The notes beneath the pieces were generated by a model. The model was not told where the DNA came from. It ran no database searches and worked only from the letters and a program-made list of their open reading frames with translations. A stretch of DNA of 38,378 nt from positions 1 through 38,378 of the forward strand of contig CACZYP010000013.1 of assembly GCA_902785425.1 (NCBI GenBank). Reading direction: 5' to 3'. The position numbers were made by a program, and so were the translations under genes. The stretch is from an uncultured Ruminococcus sp. (GTDB lineage Bacteria; Bacillota; Clostridia; Oscillospirales; Acutalibacteraceae). Positions 1 through 7,835 of the stretch are shown here, piece after piece (position 1 is the first letter of the stretch; the number at the start of each line of letters is the position of its first letter).

Positions 1-239
1 TTGCCCTCTCGGTGTGTTACGAGCGCATCTTTTGGTCAAATTGAACTCAAAAACCTTGAAATACGTCAGGCGGGTATGCACCCGCTTGCAGAACGCACTA
101 AAGAATCATAATTGAAAGCTTTTTTGCGTGCGGAGCAAGCCACCATAAATCAAAGTGTGTAACGCATATCTGTCTGCGGACACTGTCCGCAAATCTGACT
201 GCGCAATATGGGCACTCGATTTAATCAGTGCTTCCTTAA
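1..239 (-). repeat. MITE-like dispersed repeat, copy 1 (left end outside window)
   Basis: Bases 195-239 match the reverse complement of 9094-9139 almost perfectly, and 26-69 match the reverse complement of roughly 9180-9222, including the block CCTTGAAATACGTCAG. The right end is TTCCTTAA preceded by GATTTAATCAGTGC, the same terminus as the complete copy at 9094-9273. The middle (70-195) differs between the copies. No coding sequence is credible here; the short open frame at 155-349 lies in the repeat. A fragment of the same family (CGACGGCGCAATATGG) recurs near 287-302. Confidence 0.75.
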
Positions 240-368
240 GGAAAACTTATGAATTCCCGTTTTTGTGGACCTATCACCTGTTTTATCCGACGGCGCAATA
301 TGGAAAAAGCTTCCTTAGCAGGCTGAGATCAGGATCAGCCGGACATTAAGTAAGAAAATGGTGATCTT

Positions 369-3338
369 ATGGAAAGATATCGTTTTACGGATCAAGTTCA
401 GAATGCTTATGAAGAATTAAAACAGCCTCTTGCGATCTATCAGTTTGTAAATAAAAGAGTGGTCACTCTCGTTCTTTCGGATGGTTTCTGCGAGCTTTTC
501 GGCTATAAGGAGCGTTCGCAGGCTTATTACGATATGGACAGCAATATGTACAAGGATACTCATCCCGATGATGTATCCAGGATTGCTGACGCAGCATATC
601 GTTTTGCAATTGGCAAGGGTGATTATGAAGTTATTTACCGTACCCGTATAAATAAAGGGAATGAGTATAAGGTCATCCACGCTGTGGGACGTCATATCTA
701 TACTGAGGAAGGCATACGTCTTGCTCATGTGTGGTATACCGATGAGGGAACATATACGGAAGACCCGAATGCCGATGTTTCCGAACTGAACAGAGCGCTC
801 AATCAGCTGCTTCATGAGCAAAGCCTTATGAAAGTCACTTCTTATGACCATCTTACAGGACTTCCGAGCATGACCTACTTTTTCGAGCTTGCGGAAGAAG
901 GCAAGGAAACTCTCATCAATGAGGGTGAAGAACCGGCTCTTTTATACTTCGACATGAGCGGAATGAAGTTCTATAACAAAAAATACGGATTTGCCGAGGG
1001 CGATAATCTTATAAAAGAGTTTTCAAAACTGCTCATAAGTACATTCAGCAACGAGAACTGCTCTCATTTCGGAGGCGATCACTTTGCTGTTTACACACAA
1101 CAAAAAGGTCTTGAAGACACTCTGAACAAACTGTTTGATAAATGGAGCGAAATGCACGACAGCAATGAGCTTCCGATACGTGTGGGCATTTATTTAAACA
1201 GTATGGAAGACGTCAATGCAAGCACGGCGTGCGACCGTGCAAAGCTTGCCTGCGATTCGCTCAGAAACAGCTATGCGTCGGGCTTCAGTTACTACAGCAA
1301 GGATCTCGGAGATGATCTTGCAAAGCGGCAGTATATCGTTTCAAATATTGACCGTGCCATAAAGGAAAAGCATATCCAGGTCTACTATCAGCCTATCGTG
1401 CGTGCGGTAAACGGCAGAGTGTCTGATGAAGAGGCGCTGGCTCGCTGGATCGACCCCGAAAAAGGCTTTATGTCGCCTGCTGATTTTATCCCTTACCTTG
1501 AGGATGCAGGTAAGATATACAAGCTTGATCTTTACGTTCTGGATCGTGTGCTTGAAAAAATACATATTATGAAAGAAAAGGGTCTGCATACAGTTCCCCA
1601 GTCAATAAACCTTTCAAGATCAGATTTCGACTCCTGCGATATAGTTGAAGAAATACGAAAAAGAGTAGATAAAGCAGGTGTGAGCCATAATCTTATTACG
1701 ATAGAAATAACTGAAAGCATTATCGGCGCCGATTTTGAATTTCTTAAAACACAGATAGAACGTTTTCAGAAGCTCGGTTTCTCGGTATGGATGGATGACT
1801 TCGGAAGCGGTTACTCATCGCTCGATGTTTTGCAGAGCATCAATTTCGATCTTATAAAGTTCGATATGATCTTCATGAAGCGTCTTGACGAGGGTAATGC
1901 AGGCAAGATCATACTAACCGATCTTATGAGAATGGCTACATCGCTCGGCGTCGATACGGTATGCGAGGGCGTTGAAACTATAGAACAGATACACTTCCTC
2001 CAGGCGATAGGCTGCTCGAAGCTTCAGGGATATTATTATCTTAAACCCGTCTCGCTGGAGCATATCCTTGAAAGATATGAAAAGGGAACATGTATAGGTC
2101 TTGAAAATCCGAAGGAATCTGTTTATTACGATTCAATGGGACGCATCAACCTGTATGATCTTTCCTTCCTTGCAAATAAAGACGAAAACGCTTTGCGCAA
2201 TACGTTCAACACGCTTCCTATGAGTGTGCTCGAAGTTTCATACGATTTGAAAAATATGCAGATCGTCCGCAGCAACGACTCTTACCGTGATTTTATGAAA
2301 AGATCATTCGGTTTTGATATTGATGACCCGAATGTGGAATATCCCATTATAAGCCACGGAACAGGTTCTGTGTTTGTAAGAAAGCTCAAGCAGACACGGC
2401 ATGACGGAGACAGAGTTTTTATTGAAGAAAGACTGACAAACGGAAATATAGTCCACACATTCGCAAGGCGTATCGGAGTAAATCCTGTAACCAATAAAAT
2501 CGCATTTGCGGTGGTTGTACTTTCTGTTACAGAGCCTAATGACGGCACGACATATGCAAGCATTGCAAGAGCGCTTGCGGCGGATTACTACAATATCTAT
2601 TATGTTGATCTTGCAAACGGAGATTATATAGAGTACACATCTACTATCGGCGGCGATGAGCTTGCTGTTGAACGTCACGGAAAGGACTTTTTCAATTCTG
2701 CGAAGACAGATACAATGACACGTATCTATGAAAAGGACAGAGAAGATTTCCTTAACAGATTCACAAAAGAAAATATAATCCGTGAGCTTGACGAGCAGGG
2801 AGTATTTATGATAACGTACCGTCTTATCGATACGGGTGAGCCTGTGTATGCACGTATGAAAATAACACGCATGGAGCTGGACGCACACCATATCATAATC
2901 GGTATAAGCATTATCGATTCGCAGATGAAGCAGAAGGAAACAGCTGACAAGCTGCGCCGTGAAAGAGAGGCACTCGGCAGGATAGCCGCACTTTCGGGAA
3001 AATACATAGTGCTTTATACGATAGATCCAGTTACAGAGCATTATGTTCAGTACAATCCTTCAAAGGAGATCGAGAGCTTCGGACTAGCAAAGCAGGGAGA
3101 AAACTTCTTCGAGCAGGTAAAGATAGACGCTCCCAAGGCCATTTATTCCGAAGATATTGAAGAACACCTGAAAGTTCTCACAAAAGAGAATATGATGAGT
3201 GAGATACGAAAGAAAGGCTATTTTGTTCACCATTATCGAATGATAATAAACGGAGAGCCAAAGCCGTGCAATCTGAAAGCTGCACTGATAGAGGAGGAAG
3301 ACGGCGAGAAGATCATTCTTGGAGTAAGAATGTCTTAA
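369..3338 (+). CDS. PAS-GGDEF(degenerate)-EAL cyclic-di-GMP phosphodiesterase with C-terminal sensor repeats
   Basis: Predicted soluble 989-residue c-di-GMP signalling protein. A PAS-like N-terminus (about 8-130) is followed by a GGDEF domain (about 155-305) whose signature is GGDHF at 235-239, so cyclase activity is unlikely. The EAL domain (about 325-580) looks catalytically complete: EAL at 355-357, SINLSRSDF, TIEITES, MDDFGSGYSS at 475-484, IKFD, CEGVET at 532-537 and LQGYYYLKP. The rest holds another PAS-like segment (about 600-720) and two mutually similar sensor domains (about 728-850 and 860-989), each with a FTKEN or LTKEN motif and a YR motif before a final strand. Known for the family: EAL domains hydrolyse c-di-GMP to pGpG, and degenerate GGDEF domains often bind GTP allosterically. 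Inference: an active phosphodiesterase controlled by several sensors. Monocistronic; terminator at 3357-3395. The start ATG has only a weak GGTGAT ribosome site. No clear promoter was found between it and the repeat upstream. Confidence 0.9.
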   Translation: MERYRFTDQVQNAYEELKQPLAIYQFVNKRVVTLVLSDGFCELFGYKERSQAYYDMDSNMYKDTHPDDVSRIADAAYRFAIGKGDYEVIYRTRINKGNEYKVIHAVGRHIYTEEGIRLAHVWYTDEGTYTEDPNADVSELNRALNQLLHEQSLMKVTSYDHLTGLPSMTYFFELAEEGKETLINEGEEPALLYFDMSGMKFYNKKYGFAEGDNLIKEFSKLLISTFSNENCSHFGGDHFAVYTQQKGLEDTLNKLFDKWSEMHDSNELPIRVGIYLNSMEDVNASTACDRAKLACDSLRNSYASGFSYYSKDLGDDLAKRQYIVSNIDRAIKEKHIQVYYQPIVRAVNGRVSDEEALARWIDPEKGFMSPADFIPYLEDAGKIYKLDLYVLDRVLEKIHIMKEKGLHTVPQSINLSRSDFDSCDIVEEIRKRVDKAGVSHNLITIEITESIIGADFEFLKTQIERFQKLGFSVWMDDFGSGYSSLDVLQSINFDLIKFDMIFMKRLDEGNAGKIILTDLMRMATSLGVDTVCEGVETIEQIHFLQAIGCSKLQGYYYLKPVSLEHILERYEKGTCIGLENPKESVYYDSMGRINLYDLSFLANKDENALRNTFNTLPMSVLEVSYDLKNMQIVRSNDSYRDFMKRSFGFDIDDPNVEYPIISHGTGSVFVRKLKQTRHDGDRVFIEERLTNGNIVHTFARRIGVNPVTNKIAFAVVVLSVTEPNDGTTYASIARALAADYYNIYYVDLANGDYIEYTSTIGGDELAVERHGKDFFNSAKTDTMTRIYEKDREDFLNRFTKENIIRELDEQGVFMITYRLIDTGEPVYARMKITRMELDAHHIIIGISIIDSQMKQKETADKLRREREALGRIAALSGKYIVLYTIDPVTEHYVQYNPSKEIESFGLAKQGENFFEQVKIDAPKAIYSEDIEEHLKVLTKENMMSEIRKKGYFVHHYRMIINGEPKPCNLKAALIEEEDGEKIILGVRMS

Positions 3339-3356
3339 ATAGTATTTTACAAAACG

Positions 3357-3395
3357 AACGGCACACCGAGGCTATAAACGGTGTGCCGTTTTTAT
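3357..3395 (+). terminator. Rho-independent terminator after the EAL protein gene
   Basis: A perfect 12-bp stem (AACGGCACACCG, 3357-3368, with 3379-3390) and a 10-nt loop are followed by a T-rich stretch, 19 nt after the stop codon. Confidence 0.9.
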
Positions 3396-3420
3396 TATAA
3401 TCCATACTGCGAAATTTTTC

Positions 3421-3449
3421 TTGACATCTCTTTACAGCGCATGTAGAAT
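3421..3449 (+). promoter_or_regulatory. sigma-A promoter of the HAD/GNAT/VOC operon
   Basis: TTGACA (3421-3426), a 17-nt spacer and TAGAAT (3444-3449), 31 nt before the HAD start codon. Confidence 0.8.
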
Positions 3450-3480
3450 TATTCTTATTAATACTGAGAGGATAAAATAA

Positions 3481-4104
3481 ATGAACAACATAAAGTGGCT
3501 GTTTTTTGATATAGGTTCAACGCTTGTTGATGAAAGTATCGCTTACAAAAACAGGATCGAAAAGACAATAGAAAACACCGATATAAGCTTTGAAGAGTTT
3601 TACGGTAAAATGGCTGAAACAGCAAGGTGTGATCAGAATTGTTATCTGAAAGCACGGGAGTATTACGGCCTGGACTCTTCGCCGTGGCGCAGCGAAGATG
3701 AGTTCGTGTACCCGGAAGCGGAAGAGTGTTTAAAGCGTTTGAGCAAACGGTATCGTATCGGTATAATTGCAAATCAGAATCCCGGAAGCAGGGAACGTCT
3801 TAAGAAGTTAGGACTGCTTAAATATATAGATATCGTTGTTGCTTCCGCAGAGGAAGGCGTCGCAAAGCCCGATCTCGGGATATTTCGGATCGCACTTGAA
3901 CGTGCTGGATGCAAAGCCGAAGAAGCGGTGATGATCGGCGATAGGATTGACAACGATATAATTCCTGCGAAGGAGATAGGAATGAAAACGGTATGGATAC
4001 GGCAGGGGTTCGGCGGTATGTGCGAGCCGAAGTGTGAAAATGAAAAGCCGGATCATATTACAGATGATCTTTTGCAAACATGCGGGGTGTTGATGAATGA
4101 GTAA
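3481..4104 (+). CDS. HAD-superfamily hydrolase (subclass IA-like)
   Basis: A 207-residue HAD fold protein. Motif I is FFDIGSTL with the nucleophile Asp10; the +2 Asp that normally acts as acid/base is Gly12 here. Other signatures: IIANQN (motif II region), VAKPDLGIF (motif III Lys) and MIGDRIDNDIIPAKEIGM (motif IV acidic pair). A helical cap lies between residues 15 and 85. Family members are mostly small-molecule phosphatases; the substrate cannot be read from the sequence. The DxG variant of motif I may mean altered or weak phosphatase chemistry. First gene of a three-gene operon behind the 3421 promoter; the ribosome site is GAGAGGA. Its 3' end overlaps the next gene by 8 nt, so the two are translationally coupled. 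Confidence 0.88.
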   Translation: MNNIKWLFFDIGSTLVDESIAYKNRIEKTIENTDISFEEFYGKMAETARCDQNCYLKAREYYGLDSSPWRSEDEFVYPEAEECLKRLSKRYRIGIIANQNPGSRERLKKLGLLKYIDIVVASAEEGVAKPDLGIFRIALERAGCKAEEAVMIGDRIDNDIIPAKEIGMKTVWIRQGFGGMCEPKCENEKPDHITDDLLQTCGVLMNE

Positions 4105-4558
4105 AATTATATATCAAAAGCTGACCGAAAAAGAGCTTGAGATCTTTATAAAAATGCGTATAGATCAGCTTCGTGAAGAGGGTGCAAAGGAAGACTTTGA
4201 TCTCAGGCCTGCACTTAAAGACTATTACGTGCGCCATATGGCAGACGGAACATTCTTTTCGTGGCTGGCGGTCGATGAAGATAACGGCAGGATAATAGGC
4301 ACGAGCGGGATGTCGATAGTCGAGAAGCCTCCGTATTTCGGCTGCCCGAGCGGAAAACTCGGCTTGCTTTCAAGCATGTTTACCGATAAAGCGTACAGAA
4401 GACAGGGGATAGCCAAGGAACTTCTCACACGGGTCGTCAATGAAGCTAAGGAACGTGGCTGCGGCGCTGTTCAGATAACGGCATCGGATATGGGAGTTCA
4501 TCTGTATTCTGCTTTCGGGTTCGTTAAAAACGGAAATTTTATGCAGTATAAGCTTTAA
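4097..4558 (+). CDS. GNAT-family N-acetyltransferase
   Basis: A 153-residue protein. The acetyl-CoA binding signature is RRQGIA (within DKAYRRQGIAKELL), preceded by strand beta-4 (KLGLLSSMFTD) and followed by GAVQITAS and the usual LYSAFGFVKNG motif of alpha-4/beta-7. These define a complete GNAT fold. The substrate (small amine, peptide N-terminus or antibiotic) cannot be predicted. It starts inside the HAD stop region (8-nt overlap) and ends 11 nt before the VOC gene. Confidence 0.88.
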   Translation: MSKIIYQKLTEKELEIFIKMRIDQLREEGAKEDFDLRPALKDYYVRHMADGTFFSWLAVDEDNGRIIGTSGMSIVEKPPYFGCPSGKLGLLSSMFTDKAYRRQGIAKELLTRVVNEAKERGCGAVQITASDMGVHLYSAFGFVKNGNFMQYKL

Positions 4559-4569
4559 GGTAGGTCAAA

Positions 4570-4953
4570 ATGAAAATAGAACATATAGCATTGTATGTAA
4601 AAGATCTTGAAGCAGCGAGGGAGTTCTTTATCAGATATTTCGGCGCTGTTTCAAATGAGATGTATCATAATAAAAAAACGGGCTTTAGTTCGTACTTTCT
4701 TTCATTTGATGACGGTGCAAGGCTGGAGATCATGACAAGACCAGACGTAAGAGATGCCGCAAAAGGTGAGTACGATACGGGTTATGCTCATATTGCATTC
4801 AGTGTCGGCAGCAAGGAGAGGGTAGATAGTCTGACCGATAAGCTTCGCTCAGACGGCTATAAAGTCACAAGCGGTCCACGCACTACGGGAGACGGATATT
4901 ATGAAAGCTGTGTTGCAGCGCTTGAGGGTAATCTTATTGAGATAACTGTATAA
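4570..4953 (+). CDS. VOC (glyoxalase/bleomycin resistance superfamily) protein
   Basis: A 127-residue single VOC protein with two beta-alpha-beta-beta-beta units. The metal-ligand pattern of glyoxalase I-type enzymes appears intact: His5 (EHIALYV), Glu near 54 (ARLEIMTRP), His near 75 (GYAHIAFSVG) and a C-terminal Glu (NLIEITV). Such proteins act as lyases, isomerases or metal-dependent thiol transferases, usually as dimers. The Clostridial homologues I know of are annotated only as lactoylglutathione lyase-like, so the reaction stays open. Last gene of the operon; a dispersed 3'-end repeat follows. Confidence 0.85.
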   Translation: MKIEHIALYVKDLEAAREFFIRYFGAVSNEMYHNKKTGFSSYFLSFDDGARLEIMTRPDVRDAAKGEYDTGYAHIAFSVGSKERVDSLTDKLRSDGYKVTSGPRTTGDGYYESCVAALEGNLIEITV

Positions 4954-4980
4954 GCGGCCGCAAATTGAAAAAAGTACATA

Positions 4981-5030
4981 TCCGAAAGTTTTCGCCAAGC
5001 CTTTTTCAAAAGGCAGGCAGGGGTCTTAGG
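4981..5030 (+). repeat. 3'-end dispersed repeat, copy A (degenerate)
   Basis: CCGAAAGTTTT followed by the hairpin GCCTTTTTCAAAAGGC (4999-5014) and a G-rich tail. It resembles copies at 9022-9080, 24543-24606 and 24801-24850. It begins about 30 nt after the VOC stop, in the same orientation as that gene. The rest of 4954-5226 holds only the hairpin at 5141-5166. Confidence 0.6.
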
Positions 5031-5140
5031 AATGTAGGTCTCGCTTGCCGGCTCGGTCGGTACTTCTGCTTTGCAGAGGTCTCTGCCGGAGCCACGCACC
5101 CCTGAGCTACAGGCTGCATTATACTTTATCGACAGAATGA

Positions 5141-5170
5141 AGCCGCCCGACAAATGCCGGGCGGCTTTCC
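5141..5170. terminator. GC-rich hairpin between the convergent VOC and amt genes
   Basis: AGCCGCCCG (5141-5149) pairs with CGGGCGGCT (5158-5166), 9 bp with an 8-nt loop. The T tract is poor on either side, so termination efficiency is uncertain. It lies about 60 nt beyond the amt stop codon. Confidence 0.55.
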
Positions 5171-5226
5171 TGTAAGATGTATAGACACGAGTGGAGGGAT
5201 CATTTATGAACACTTATAAATGTTTA

Positions 5227-6969
5227 TCAATACTGTTCCTCGTCCTGAAGTGCATCAACGCCTTCTTCGCCTGTACGAACCTTGATGACGTTTTCAACAT
5301 CGTAAACGAAGATCTTGCCGTCGCCCGTGTGACCTGTGTACATTACGCTCTTAGCGGCGTCGATAACAGTCTTAACGGGGATCTTGCTGACAACGATCTC
5401 AACCTGTACTCTCGGATGAAGTGTGATCTCCTGAACAGCACCTCTGTAGTAGGACGGCTTACCTTTCTGTACGCCGCAGCCGAGAATGTTGGTTACTGTC
5501 ATGCCGGTGATGCCGATATCAAGCATAGCCTGCTTGAGCGACTCGAAGCATTCCTGACGAACGAAGATCTCGATCTTTGTGAGCTTGACGTCGGAAGCAA
5601 CGGGAGTTTTCGGTGTCTTTACAACAACGGGAACTGCGTCGTCGATGTCTACCTTCTTCTCCGGAGCGCCCTTTGTGCCGGGTCTTGTCGGAGCAGACAT
5701 TGTAGCAAAGATCGGCTGGAAGTCTGCATATGCGCTTACAAGGCCATGCTCGGGGAAATCAAGACCCGAAAGCTCTTCTTCTCTTGTAACACGAAGACCG
5801 ATCGTCTTTTTGATGATAAAGAATGTGATGAAGATCATAACGCCGCCCCATGCGATAACGGAGACAGCGCCGAGGCACTGAATGCCGAAGAAATAACCTC
5901 TTGTCATGCCGTTGGCTGAGAGCCAGTCATTTGATGCAAATACACCTGTGAGAAGTGTACCGAGAAGACCATTGATGAAGTGAACGCCTACTGCGCCGAC
6001 CGGGTCATCGACTTTGAGGATCTTATCTACAAATTCGATACCGAATACAACTGCGAATGCGGAGATGATACCGATAACAGCTGCAGCCCATGTGTTTACG
6101 CAGTCACAGCCTGCTGTGATAGCAACAAGACCTGCAAGAGAACCGTTGAGTGTCATCGAAACATCAGGCTTCTTGTATCTGATCCATGTGATGATCATAG
6201 TAGCGAGTGTAGCCATAGCTGCTGCAAGGTTTGTGTTTACGAAAACTACGGAAGCAAGCTCTGCGCCGCCGTCTGTCATGGAAACTGTAGAGCCGCCGTT
6301 GAATCCGAACCAGCAGAACCAAAGGATAAATACGCCGAGTGCGCCGAGCGGGATGTTGTGACCGGGGATAGCCTTAGGCTTGCCGTTTTTGTCATACTTG
6401 CCGATACGAGCGCCGAGCATTGCAGCACCGATGAGTGCGCAGACACCGCCGAGCATATGAACTGCCGTGGAACCTGCAAAATCATGGAAACCAAGCTGTG
6501 CGAGCCAGCCGCCGCCCCATACCCAGTGGCCGGAAACGGGATAAATGATAAGGCTGATCACAGCAGAGTAGATGCAGTACGAAGAGAACTTTGTTCTTTC
6601 TGCCATAGCGCCGGAAACGATCGTAGCAGCTGTTGCGCAGAATACTGTCTGGAAAATAAAGTAAGCGGAGAAATCAACGCCTGCCGGAAGGATGGCTGTG
6701 TAGTCGCCTCTTGTGAAGAGGTCGATGCCGCCGAAGATCGCAGAGTGTGTTCCGAACATGATTCCGAAACCTACGAGCCAGTAGAGCGGTGTGCCGATCG
6801 AAAAGTCCATCAGGTTTTTCATGATGATGTTTCCGCTGTTTTTCGAACGTGTGAAACCTGCTTCAACTGCTGCAAAGCCTGCCTGCATGAAGAATACAAG
6901 CGCCGCTCCGATGAGCGTCCACATGGTATTCATGTCCGAGAACAGCACAGTTACGTTTGTGTCTGTCAT
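5227..6969 (-). CDS. amt: Ammonium transporter fused to a C-terminal PII (GlnB/GlnK-like) domain
   Basis: A 580-residue protein, one Amt channel plus a PII domain. The Amt part (about 1-405) has 11 predicted membrane helices and both pore histidines: His171 (DFAGSTAVHM) and His330 (VGVHFINGLLGT). After a Pro/Lys-rich linker (about 410-462), residues 463-580 form a PII fold with a T-loop (GCGVQKGKPSYYRGAVQ), the nucleotide loop TGHTGDGKIFV and the C-terminal VRTGEEG. Amt trimers import ammonium and trimeric PII gates them; fusion fixes the partners 1:1. The residue matching E. coli GlnB Tyr51 is Gln513, so uridylylation at that site is not possible; Tyr508 before RGA is kept. I chose the ATG at 6967-6969 (MTDTNVTV) rather than the longer frame to 7029, whose extra 20 residues are not Amt-like. 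Family assignment is sure; the regulatory reading is inference. Confidence 0.95.
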   Translation of the reverse strand: MTDTNVTVLFSDMNTMWTLIGAALVFFMQAGFAAVEAGFTRSKNSGNIIMKNLMDFSIGTPLYWLVGFGIMFGTHSAIFGGIDLFTRGDYTAILPAGVDFSAYFIFQTVFCATAATIVSGAMAERTKFSSYCIYSAVISLIIYPVSGHWVWGGGWLAQLGFHDFAGSTAVHMLGGVCALIGAAMLGARIGKYDKNGKPKAIPGHNIPLGALGVFILWFCWFGFNGGSTVSMTDGGAELASVVFVNTNLAAAMATLATMIITWIRYKKPDVSMTLNGSLAGLVAITAGCDCVNTWAAAVIGIISAFAVVFGIEFVDKILKVDDPVGAVGVHFINGLLGTLLTGVFASNDWLSANGMTRGYFFGIQCLGAVSVIAWGGVMIFITFFIIKKTIGLRVTREEELSGLDFPEHGLVSAYADFQPIFATMSAPTRPGTKGAPEKKVDIDDAVPVVVKTPKTPVASDVKLTKIEIFVRQECFESLKQAMLDIGITGMTVTNILGCGVQKGKPSYYRGAVQEITLHPRVQVEIVVSKIPVKTVIDAAKSVMYTGHTGDGKIFVYDVENVIKVRTGEEGVDALQDEEQY

Positions 6970-7192
6970 GGTGATACACTTCTTTTCTTTTAGATTTTCT
7001 GTATATAAACACGCTTGTTGATCCACCAACTAAATCTTGAAGTTCTCAGCCTTTCCAAAAGCCGGAATACAAGTTATCGAACAGTGCGGTAAGTACGACA
7101 GCTTTTTTTCAAGCTTCTGTTTGAGCTTTTGAAATTCATGATCTGATCGGTATATCAAAACCAAGTGTGGAATATCCATTGAAAATGCCTCA

Positions 7193-7259
7193 TAAAAATG
7201 GCTAACGGCAGCGGCTCTGTGGTTATCCCGTTAAGGATAATCGACAGCGCCGTTGCCGT
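7193..7259 (-). promoter_or_regulatory. Second hairpin of the amt leader
   Basis: ACGGCA-CGGC-CTGT on one arm pairs with ACAG-GCCG-TGCCGT on the other (7205-7259), capped by GGATAA/TTATCC around a six-base loop (7229-7234). Read on the minus strand it is followed by CCATTTTTATG, so it resembles a second terminator or a pausing element in the amt leader. It lies about 225 nt upstream of the amt start. No known riboswitch consensus was recognised. Confidence 0.5.
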
Positions 7260-7303
7260 CTGAACAAATGAGTATAACAATAGAGGGAAAATCAATGTAA
7301 AAG

Positions 7304-7354
7304 AAAAACGGCGATAATGTGAGCTTTTAGTGCTCCGACATCATCGCCGTTTTT
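7304..7354 (-). terminator. Promoter-proximal terminator/attenuator hairpin in the amt leader
   Basis: AAAAACGGCGAT (7304-7315) pairs with ATCGCCGTTTTT (7343-7354), with an inner GAGC/GCTC stem. On the minus strand the stem is followed by TTTTTCTTTT, a good U tract. The predicted amt transcript begins near 7359, so the hairpin forms within the first ~55 nt. The hairpin is also symmetrical enough to act on the plus strand. Confidence 0.7.
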
Positions 7355-7365
7355 GTCATGTCCGT

Positions 7366-7394
7366 ATTATACACCCGTGATAATGATTTGTCAA
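7366..7394 (-). promoter_or_regulatory. sigma-A promoter of amt
   Basis: On the minus strand: TTGACA (7389-7394), a 17-nt spacer and TATAAT (7366-7371), both perfect consensus. It gives a leader of about 390 nt before the amt start. It is back to back with the trpB promoter. Confidence 0.85.
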
Positions 7395-7450
7395 GTGTAT
7401 TTTTAAAAATTATTCTGCAATTTTTTTTGAGAAAATTTTCGTTCTTCCTC

Positions 7451-7479
7451 TTGACTTTCGCTCTTCAAAGTGGTAATAT
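7451..7479 (+). promoter_or_regulatory. sigma-A promoter of the T-box/trpB transcript
   Basis: TTGACT (7451-7456), a 17-nt spacer and TAATAT (7474-7479), directly before the T-box leader. Confidence 0.75.
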
Positions 7480-7502
7480 ATATCCAAATTAAATCAATCA
7501 AA

Positions 7503-7779
7503 CCGTTGAGGCGAGAGTAAAAATAAGAAAAGAGCTCACAGAGAGTCCGGGGCGCTGAAAGCCGGGCAGCAACTGCTTATTATAATGGGTCGCCGAGGGT
7601 GCGGTGAACGGCATTTTTGCTTATTATTCCGCAACGTGAGGGCTTACGTCAGTAGCCGGAGATATGCAGGTATCTCGCAGAGTGCGCAGCTTCATCGCTG
7701 CGAATCAAGGTGGCACCACGGGTCATAGCTTATCCGTCCTTGACAGATCGTAAGAAGGTCTGTCAAGGGCTTTTTTGTT
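7503..7779 (+). ncRNA. T-box leader (tRNA-Trp specific) controlling trpB
   Basis: The layout is that of a T-box. The stem I base is GGCGA with TCGCC (about 7590). The specifier loop has AGTA on the 5' side and the codon TGG (7586-7588, Trp) on the 3' side. The conserved T-box AAGGTGGCACCACGG lies around 7707-7721, and a terminator follows with stem CCTTGACAGA (7738-7747) and TCTGTCAAGG (7759-7768), then six T. The TGGC in the T-box bulge would pair with an acceptor end GCCA, matching the G73 discriminator usual for bacterial tRNA-Trp. Known mechanism: uncharged tRNA-Trp stabilises the antiterminator and lets transcription enter trpB when tryptophan is scarce. Confidence 0.95.
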
Positions 7780-7835
7780 GCCCGGAACAGACGATATCCA
7801 CCCGAAAAATGAAATCAGAGAAAGGCGGAAAATTT

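Noticed and set aside
155-349. 64-residue open frame at the window start
   Set aside because: It lies in the MITE-like repeat, has no ribosome site and no recognisable protein features.
5191-6993. Long plus-strand open frames (242, 100, 337 and 115 residues) opposite amt
   Set aside because: They are Cys/Asp-rich antisense shadows of the amt coding strand with no family-like motifs; amt itself has all channel and PII signatures.
7193-7354. Glutamine riboswitch or ANTAR-type target in the amt leader
   Set aside because: Consensus segments of the glutamine riboswitch were not seen, and the loops (ACTAAAA and TTAACG on the minus strand) do not match the ANTAR hexaloop pattern.
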